Below, piece by piece: positions 58,180 through 64,000 of a DNA stretch of 64,000 nt (position 1 is its first letter; the number at the start of each line of letters is the position of its first letter). Below the pieces are notes generated by a model. That model had not been told where the DNA came from, did no database searches, and worked only from the letters and a program-made list of their open reading frames with translations. Location: NCBI RefSeq assembly GCF_900637025.1, contig NZ_LR134336.1, forward strand, positions 1,132,001 through 1,196,000, in the 5' to 3' direction. The position numbers and the translations under genes are program-made. This DNA is from Streptococcus oralis ATCC 35037. GTDB taxonomy: Bacteria > Bacillota > Bacilli > Lactobacillales > Streptococcaceae.

Positions 58180-59283
58180 TTATTTGATGACGACTGTGTA
58201 GTCCGTATTTTCTGTAATTAAGCGCTCAGCTCGTTCTAAATCTTGAGCATTTTTAAATGAAATTTGGAGAATCCCGTGAACATCCTCACGGTTTTCCTCG
58301 TTGATGTGGATATTAACCAAAGAAGTCCCACGAAGTAATTCCAAAATTCGCAAGATGACATCTTCTTCATCGGGAACATCGACATAGAGGTCGTAAGAGC
58401 TATCCACACCACCACGCTTATGTATTTCCATGGCCTGACGTTGCGCACGCGCTTGGTTGAAAAAGTTCCAGATTTGCTCTTCATCTCCCCTGCTGATGGC
58501 CTGACCAATCGCTTCCAAGCGTTCCTTGAAATCCGCAATTCGCTCTAGAATAGTCTCACGGTTAGACAAGAGAATAGAAGTCCACATACCTGGCTCGCTT
58601 TCCGCAATGCGAGTCATATCTCGAAATCCACCCGCCGCAAAGCGTCTTGCCATCTCATGTTCTTGAGCATAAACTGCTGTTTGTTCCATGAGACCTGATG
58701 CCAAGATATGGGGAAAATGGCTAATCTGTGAAGTTACTTGATCGTGCTCCTTGGCATCAATTTCAATGAAACGAGCATGGAGGCCTGAAAGTAGGTCCTT
58801 CATTTCTGAAAGGGTTTCTGGAGTGGTCAAGCTAGATGGAGTAAAGATATAGTAGGCATTTTCAAAGAGATTAACATCGGCAGAGGCAGCTCCTGTCTTG
58901 TGGCTACCAGCCATGGGATGAGCCCCGACAAAACGAATTGACTTGCCAGCCAAATATTCCTCCGCCACTTCCACAATGGCAGCCTTGGTTGAGCCTGCAT
59001 CTGAGATAATGATGCCTTCCTTCAAGTCTAAGTTTGCCAGCTCCTTAATAAAAGCAATGGTCTGTTTGATTGGCAAGGTCAGAATGATAACATCTGCTAG
59101 AGGAGCGAAACTAGCAAAATCATCCGTCGCACGGTCTATCATCCCCCGCTCCAAGGCAATGTCTCTCGAAGCCTGACTGCGATTATAACCTAGAATTTCA
59201 TAATCAGGATGATCACGCTTGATACCGAGCGCCATCGAAGCACCAATCAAACCGAGACCTACGATATAGATGGTTTTTGCCAT
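58180..59283 (-). CDS. tyrA: prephenate dehydrogenase
   Basis: Oxidatively decarboxylates prephenate to hydroxyphenylpyruvate. The 367-residue protein has the NAD motif [12 protein letters not shown] (9-20), [23 protein letters not shown] (near 118-131) and a C-terminal ACT domain (about 295-365). It is 9 bases behind aroC. Confidence 0.95.
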   Translation of the reverse strand: MAKTIYIVGLGLIGASMALGIKRDHPDYEILGYNRSQASRDIALERGMIDRATDDFASFAPLADVIILTLPIKQTIAFIKELANLDLKEGIIISDAGSTKAAIVEVAEEYLAGKSIRFVGAHPMAGSHKTGAASADVNLFENAYYIFTPSSLTTPETLSEMKDLLSGLHARFIEIDAKEHDQVTSQISHFPHILASGLMEQTAVYAQEHEMARRFAAGGFRDMTRIAESEPGMWTSILLSNRETILERIADFKERLEAIGQAISRGDEEQIWNFFNQARAQRQAMEIHKRGGVDSSYDLYVDVPDEEDVILRILELLRGTSLVNIHINEENREDVHGILQISFKNAQDLERAERLITENTDYTVVIK

Positions 59284-59292
59284 AAGGACTCC

Positions 59293-60459
59293 TTAATAGT
59301 TCTTTGTATAGTCTCGGTGCTTGGCAACTGCCTCTTTTAATTCTTCAAGATTATCTGATGAGAATTTTTCAAGGATTTCTTGCGCCAGAACCGTTGCCAC
59401 AACAGCTTCCATGACCACACCTGCTGCTGGAAGAGCGGTCGGATCACTTCTTTCAACAGTTGCCTTGTAAGGTTCGTGGGTTTCGATATCCACACTCATA
59501 AGTGGTTTGTAGAGAGTAGGAATAGGTTTCATGACGCCACGAACAACAATGGGTTGCCCATTGGTCATGCCACCTTCGAAACCACCTAGATTATTGGTAC
59601 GGCGAGTATAGCCGTCTTCTTTAGACCAGAGAATTTCATCCATAACTTGGCTGCCTTTGCGGTAACCAGCTTCAAATCCGAGACCAAATTCCACCCCTTT
59701 AAAGGCATTGATAGAGACAACTGCTTGGGCCAATCGCGCATCTAATTTTCTGTCCCATTGGACATAAGAGCCAAGACCAACTGGAACGCCTCCGACGACT
59801 GTCTCCACAACCCCACCGATGGTATCACCGTCACGTTTGATTTGGTCAATATAGTCCTTGATTTCCTGTTCCCGCTCTTGGTTGACAATAGAAACTTCTG
59901 ACTGGGCAGCTCGTTCCTTAATCTCAGCGACTGTTAGATTTTCAGGTACATCGATTTCCTTGCCACCAAAAACCACGACATGGTTAGCAATCTCCATATC
60001 TAGCTCAGCTAAGAGACGTTTGGCTACTGCCCCAACAGCAACTCGCATGGTGGTTTCACGAGCTGATGAACGTTCCAAAGAATTTCGCAAATCATCAAAA
60101 CGGTATTTGATGCCCCCTACCAAATCGGCATGACCTGGGCGAGGATGGGTGATTTTCCGCTTGCTTTTCAGGCGGTCTTCAATGTCCTCAGCAGACATGA
60201 TATCCAGCCATTTCTGGTGGTCTTTATTGATGACATCCATGGTAATGGGAGCCCCTGTCGTCTTCCCGTGACGAACGCCCGATGTAAAGACAACCTGATC
60301 ACTCTCAATCTTCATACGACCACCACGACCGTAGCCACCCTGACGGCGTTTCAGATCCTCATTGATATCCTCAGCTGTCAAAGGAAGTCCAGCTGGAATT
60401 CCTTCAAGGATAGCCGTCAGACGGGGGCCGTGTGATTCTCCTGCAGTTAAATATCTCAT
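59293..60459 (-). CDS. aroC: chorismate synthase
   Basis: FMN-dependent formation of chorismate from EPSP. The 388-residue protein has [14 protein letters not shown] (near 7-20), [41 protein letters not shown] and [13 protein letters not shown]. Monofunctional type; a separate flavin reductase is expected elsewhere in the genome. Confidence 0.96.
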   Translation of the reverse strand: MRYLTAGESHGPRLTAILEGIPAGLPLTAEDINEDLKRRQGGYGRGGRMKIESDQVVFTSGVRHGKTTGAPITMDVINKDHQKWLDIMSAEDIEDRLKSKRKITHPRPGHADLVGGIKYRFDDLRNSLERSSARETTMRVAVGAVAKRLLAELDMEIANHVVVFGGKEIDVPENLTVAEIKERAAQSEVSIVNQEREQEIKDYIDQIKRDGDTIGGVVETVVGGVPVGLGSYVQWDRKLDARLAQAVVSINAFKGVEFGLGFEAGYRKGSQVMDEILWSKEDGYTRRTNNLGGFEGGMTNGQPIVVRGVMKPIPTLYKPLMSVDIETHEPYKATVERSDPTALPAAGVVMEAVVATVLAQEILEKFSSDNLEELKEAVAKHRDYTKNY

Positions 60460-60468
60460 ACGTTCTCC

Positions 60469-61536
60469 TTATTTTACCAAGTAGTCTTTCATCTCTTCCA
60501 GAGAAACTGGGTGAATGCTCGCTGAACCAAGCTCTGGTACCAAGACCAATTTCAAGGTGTTGCCACGCGCTTTCTTGTCATGAGTAAGAGCCTGATAAAG
60601 CTTGTCAACATCCCAGTTTTCATAGTCAACAGGCAAGCCAAATTTCTGGCACATCTCTCTAATGGACTGGGTTATTCCTTCTGGCATAAGACCTTTTCCC
60701 TCAGCAACCTTGGAAATCTGAACCATGCCCATAGCCACAGCCTCACCATGCATGACCTTGCCGTAACCAGCTGTTGCTTCAAGGGCGTGGCCAATAGTGT
60801 GTCCAAAGTTGAGGTAAAGCCGAACACCGTTATCCAACTCATCCTCGACCACCATCTTGCGCTTCACCTGACAAGAATGTTCAATCAAAGTCTCCGCATG
60901 TTCCAGTATACTCTCAACAGAACCATCCAGGTCCGTTAAGAGAGCCCACAGTTCTGGATCCTCAATCAAGCCGTACTTGATAACCTCACCCATTCCTTCA
61001 ATCAACTCTCTTTTTCCAAGCGTTTCAAGGACAAGCGGATCAATCAGAACCCCATCTGGTTGAGCAAAGGTACCCACCATATTTTTAGCAAAAGGAGTAT
61101 TGACACCCGTCTTTCCACCGATAGAAGAATCAACCTGGGCAGTCAAACTAGTCGGAATCTGAACAAAGTGAATGCCCCGCATATAGGTAGAGGCTACAAA
61201 ACCAGCCAGATCCCCAACAACACCTCCACCAAGAGCCACAATCCCATCGCTACGAGTCAACCCCTGCTTGACTAGAAATTCATAGACTTTCTGAACAGTT
61301 GTTAAATTTTTTCGTTCTTCGCCTTCTAAAAAGTCAAAAACAGCTACCTGAAAACCAGCATCTTCTAGGCTGAGTTTAACCTTCTCTGCATAGAGAGAAG
61401 CTACATGGTTGTCGGTTACAATAACCACTTTTTGAGGTTGCCAGAGTTCTCGCAACCATTGACCAGCCTGAGCTAGACAACCTTTTTCAATCTGAATATC
61501 ATAAGGATGATGCGGAATATCGATTCTGATTTTCAT
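60469..61536 (-). CDS. aroB: 3-dehydroquinate synthase
   Basis: NAD- and metal-dependent cyclisation of DAHP. The 355-residue protein has [19 protein letters not shown] (near 103-121), the metal ligands in [12 protein letters not shown] and [10 protein letters not shown], and [18 protein letters not shown]. It is between aroE and aroC with short gaps. Confidence 0.96.
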   Translation of the reverse strand: MKIRIDIPHHPYDIQIEKGCLAQAGQWLRELWQPQKVVIVTDNHVASLYAEKVKLSLEDAGFQVAVFDFLEGEERKNLTTVQKVYEFLVKQGLTRSDGIVALGGGVVGDLAGFVASTYMRGIHFVQIPTSLTAQVDSSIGGKTGVNTPFAKNMVGTFAQPDGVLIDPLVLETLGKRELIEGMGEVIKYGLIEDPELWALLTDLDGSVESILEHAETLIEHSCQVKRKMVVEDELDNGVRLYLNFGHTIGHALEATAGYGKVMHGEAVAMGMVQISKVAEGKGLMPEGITQSIREMCQKFGLPVDYENWDVDKLYQALTHDKKARGNTLKLVLVPELGSASIHPVSLEEMKDYLVK

Positions 61537-61554
61537 AGTAGGGTCTCCTTTTCA

Positions 61555-62409
61555 CTATTTATATTTTTCTGTTAAGGACTGCCAAATCTCGTCTGTCGGC
61601 ATTTCTTTACCTGTCCACAGTTGAAAAGCTTCAGCAGCTTGATAGAGCAACATTCCCAGACCATTGACAGCTGGATTGCCCTGGCTTCTAGCCCATTTCA
61701 AAAATGGTGTCTCAAAAGGTTGGTAAATGATGTCTGCGACCAAGAGAGCCTCTGGCAAATTGATACTTTCTGGAACTGGCGACGACTGGCCATCCATCCC
61801 TACACTGGTCGCATTGACCAGTAAATCCGACTCAGCAATCCTTGATTGCAGTTCAGAAGTATCTTCTAAAGCGTACAAATTCACTTTAAAGCCCGTTCGC
61901 TCCTGCAACTTGTCTAGATAAGGTCTTGTTTTTTCCGTAGAAACTGAACGAACAAAGACCGAAATCTGACTGACGCCATCCAAAATAGCTTGCGCCAAAA
62001 TTGATTTGGCCGCGCCCCCTGCTCCCAGAATGGTCATTTTCTTATCCGAGATTGTAAAAGAAGGCAAGCTCTTAAAGAATCCCTTGCCATCTGTATTATA
62101 TCCAATTAAAGTGCCATTATGATTGACAACAGTATTGACCGCCCCAATCAAACGAACCTCATCACTCAACTCATCCAGATAAGGAATCACTTGCTCCTTG
62201 TAAGGCATAGACAGGTTGATCCCAAACATCTGGTAACGGCGAATATTGGCGACTGTTTCTGCCAAGTCACCCGCTTCAATCTCCCAAGCTACATAGGCAC
62301 CATTAATAGCTGTCGCCTCAAAGGCCCTATTGTGAATGAAGGGTGAAATAGAGTGTTTGATGGGATTGGCAACAACTGCAGCTAAACGTGTATAGCCATC
62401 AAGCTTCAT
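61555..62409 (-). CDS. aroE: shikimate dehydrogenase
   Basis: NADPH reduction of 3-dehydroshikimate. The 284-residue protein has [13 protein letters not shown] (substrate Ser pair), [16 protein letters not shown] with the catalytic Lys, GAVNTVV, and the nucleotide loop GAGGAAKSI (near 130). Its start lies inside the last 11 bases of aroD. Confidence 0.95.
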   Translation of the reverse strand: MKLDGYTRLAAVVANPIKHSISPFIHNRAFEATAINGAYVAWEIEAGDLAETVANIRRYQMFGINLSMPYKEQVIPYLDELSDEVRLIGAVNTVVNHNGTLIGYNTDGKGFFKSLPSFTISDKKMTILGAGGAAKSILAQAILDGVSQISVFVRSVSTEKTRPYLDKLQERTGFKVNLYALEDTSELQSRIAESDLLVNATSVGMDGQSSPVPESINLPEALLVADIIYQPFETPFLKWARSQGNPAVNGLGMLLYQAAEAFQLWTGKEMPTDEIWQSLTEKYK

Positions 62410-63076
62410 CCAAAATCTCCCTGATTTTCTTCATGTTTGATAGCGAAATCTGACCTGGGGCACTCGCTTCATCCAGACTAGCAAATGACCAACTTGAACC
62501 CGTCACATCTGAAGTGATACGGGATACCTTGCCCATTTTCCCCATGGAAATGGTCACGTACTCTTGCTCAGGATTGAGTGTCTTAAATCCTCGTGTGTAG
62601 TTCATCAGATCTAAAACATCCTGCTCCGTATGGGCCATAACTGATACCTTGACCACTTTGGGAGAGAGACTGGTTAACTCAGACAAAATTTCCATCATAT
62701 TTTCAGGTGTCTCCTGGAAATTATGATAGCTCAAAACCAGATTTGGAAAATCCAACATTTCCTCAAAAACGTCCTTGTAGCTGAAATACTCAAAATCTAC
62801 ATAATCCGGCTGATAAAGCTGAGTAACTTCCTTGATGATTTGAACATACTCTTCTGAGGAAAGTTCGATTTCTCCTCCCTCAGCGCGAGTCCGAAGGGTA
62901 AAGACCAGTTCGCGTCCTGCAAATTTCTCAAAGATAGCGGGTGCTACCTGTAAAATAGCGTCCTTTGTAAGAAAGTCCGCACGCCACTCAATGATATCGG
63001 CATCTTCATACCTAGTAGCATCCAGTTCTTGCGCTTCTTCTAAACTTCTTGGCATCACTGAAACGATTAATTTCAT
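62399..63076 (-). CDS. aroD: 3-dehydroquinate dehydratase, type I
   Basis: Schiff-base aldolase-type dehydratase. The 225-residue protein shows [26 protein letters not shown] (catalytic His region) and [12 protein letters not shown] with the Schiff-base Lys near 142. It overlaps the upstream methyltransferase by 4 bases and aroE by 11. Confidence 0.95.
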   Translation of the reverse strand: MKLIVSVMPRSLEEAQELDATRYEDADIIEWRADFLTKDAILQVAPAIFEKFAGRELVFTLRTRAEGGEIELSSEEYVQIIKEVTQLYQPDYVDFEYFSYKDVFEEMLDFPNLVLSYHNFQETPENMMEILSELTSLSPKVVKVSVMAHTEQDVLDLMNYTRGFKTLNPEQEYVTISMGKMGKVSRITSDVTGSSWSFASLDEASAPGQISLSNMKKIREILDEA

Positions 63077-64000
63077 CTACTAACCTTCATACTAATCACC
63101 TTGAGGTAATTACTGCTTTCATCTTTTTTATTATAGGCAAAGTCTGCTGGAAGACCATATTGGTTCAAGACCTGATACCTTCTTCCTGCAAAACCTTTAT
63201 CAATTTGTTCTGTAAATTTCTGGCGGGAAACATTGGCAGCATTGGTACTGGCAATGATAATGCCTCCCGGATTTAAAATCTCTAGACTCTGGGAAATCAA
63301 CTTGTGATAGTCCTTAGCTACAGAGAATGTTTGTTTTTTATTGCGGGCAAAGCTAGGCGGATCAAGAACAATCACATCATAGGATAAGCCTTTTCGCTTG
63401 GCATACTTGAAGTACTCAAAAACGTCCATGACAATAAAACGATGATTGTCCGTGCTAAGTCCATTTGCATGAAAATGGGCTTCTGACAGCTCTCTAGACC
63501 GTTTGGCCAAGTCGACAGAAGTCGTCTCACTCGCACCTCCCATAGCTGCAGCAACAGAAAAGGCAGCCGTATAGGAAAACATATTGAGCAAGGATTTGCC
63601 CATGGCTAGACCGTCAACCAGACTCCCACGAACCTCATGTTGGTCCAGGAAAATCCCTGTCATCAAACCATCATTCATAAAAACTTGATAGAGCACGCCA
63701 TTCTCAAGAACAGTAAAATCATCTGGCGCTTCCTCACCATAAACATAGGCAGACTCGTAGTCTAGACCTTTAAAACGAATCTTTTCATAAGCACCCAAGA
63801 CCTCAGGAAAAACTTCCTTAAAAGCCTTTACTATGAGCTCACGAATCTGGTAAACAAAGGAGTTGTACCAAGAAAAAACAGCATAATCTCCATAGAGATC
63901 AATAGTCAGACCCCCAAAACCATCCCCCTCTTGGTTAAAAAGGCGAAAAGCAGTGGTCAAGTCATCCTGATAATAAGGCTTTCTAGCTTCCTTGGCCTTA
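63073..64000 (-). CDS. class I SAM-dependent rRNA methyltransferase (RlmI-like), 5' end outside window
   Basis: The reading frame stays open to the window edge (upstream residues include [16 protein letters not shown]), so the N-terminal PUA-type part is missing and the visible TTG near 63960 is not the true start. The visible part contains [19 protein letters not shown], the SAM-binding region [19 protein letters not shown], and the catalytic-type motif [12 protein letters not shown]. Family members methylate a cytosine C5 of 23S rRNA (RlmI/RlmO type); the exact site is unknown. It is the first visible gene of the aroD transcript. Confidence 0.85.
   Translation of the reverse strand, partial: KAKEARKPYYQDDLTTAFRLFNQEGDGFGGLTIDLYGDYAVFSWYNSFVYQIRELIVKAFKEVFPEVLGAYEKIRFKGLDYESAYVYGEEAPDDFTVLENGVLYQVFMNDGLMTGIFLDQHEVRGSLVDGLAMGKSLLNMFSYTAAFSVAAAMGGASETTSVDLAKRSRELSEAHFHANGLSTDNHRFIVMDVFEYFKYAKRKGLSYDVIVLDPPSFARNKKQTFSVAKDYHKLISQSLEILNPGGIIIASTNAANVSRQKFTEQIDKGFAGRRYQVLNQYGLPADFAYNKKDESSNYLKVISMKVSR

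Overview
The window is a low-GC Firmicutes chromosome segment and reads as a Mitis-group Streptococcus (S. mitis / S. oralis / S. pneumoniae relatives). The evidence is a cytosolic MsrA-MsrB fusion, the SlrA lipoprotein rotamase, MecA, a choline-binding phosphorylcholine esterase, LicD-family enzymes, the L10 leader, and the intergenic repeat common in pneumococcus-like genomes. From memory, gene order matches pneumococcus over two long blocks: metG back to pyrD (1.9-26.7 kb) and rplL to the aro genes (34.4-64 kb). The teichoic-acid genes differ from the usual pneumococcal arrangement, so S. oralis or S. mitis is my best guess; the species cannot be fixed from the window alone.

Layout. 1-1.9 kb: an AT-rich ParA-like ATPase and RelA/SpoT-domain pair behind metG, a candidate defence or toxin module. 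1.9-9.4 kb: metG, a MacA/MacB-type efflux operon, glutathione reductase and bioY. 9.5-15.1 kb: a 1469-residue LPXTG surface protein and a divergent TetR regulator, inserted between housekeeping genes. 15.1-19 kb: ydbC-like gene, ATP-cone protein, trmD, rimM, an orphan AT-rich ORF, a MazG-like gene, khpA and rpsP. 19-26.7 kb: slrA, zinc-ribbon protein, ABC-F protein, vanZ-like gene, rlmN, yutD-like gene, sodA, holA and pyrD. 26.9-30.3 kb: gdhA, an acetyltransferase, a decayed second gdh fragment, an EXLDI-type protein and a DUF2268 protease-like protein. 30.5-34.1 kb: a large STAND-type NTPase typical of anti-phage immunity, next to the 3' end of rplL, which carries the attachment core used by ICESa2603-family conjugative elements. 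34.4-44.7 kb: ribosomal stalk genes, an amidohydrolase, a heterodimeric ABC exporter, msrAB, an intergenic repeat, thrB, hom and mecA. 44.8-53.7 kb: surface glycan/teichoic-acid functions (flippase, choline-binding esterase, three LicD domains of which one is fused to a polymerase-like membrane protein, and a glycosyltransferase). 53.8-64 kb: lytR/psr followed by the pheA-aroK-aroA and ylbF-tyrA-aroC-aroB-aroE-aroD clusters, ending in a truncated rRNA methyltransferase.

How the genes work together. The aro/tyr/phe genes form a nearly complete shikimate pathway. hom and thrB carry homoserine toward threonine. sodA, gor and msrAB give redox protection. trmD, rimM, rpsP, khpA, rlmN and metG serve translation. 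The accessory parts most worth attention are the ParA/RelA-SpoT pair, the STAND NTPase at the rplL integration site, the LytTR-like direct repeat in front of the efflux operon, and the polymerase-LicD fusion. No tRNA, rRNA, CRISPR array or complete insertion sequence was recognised.
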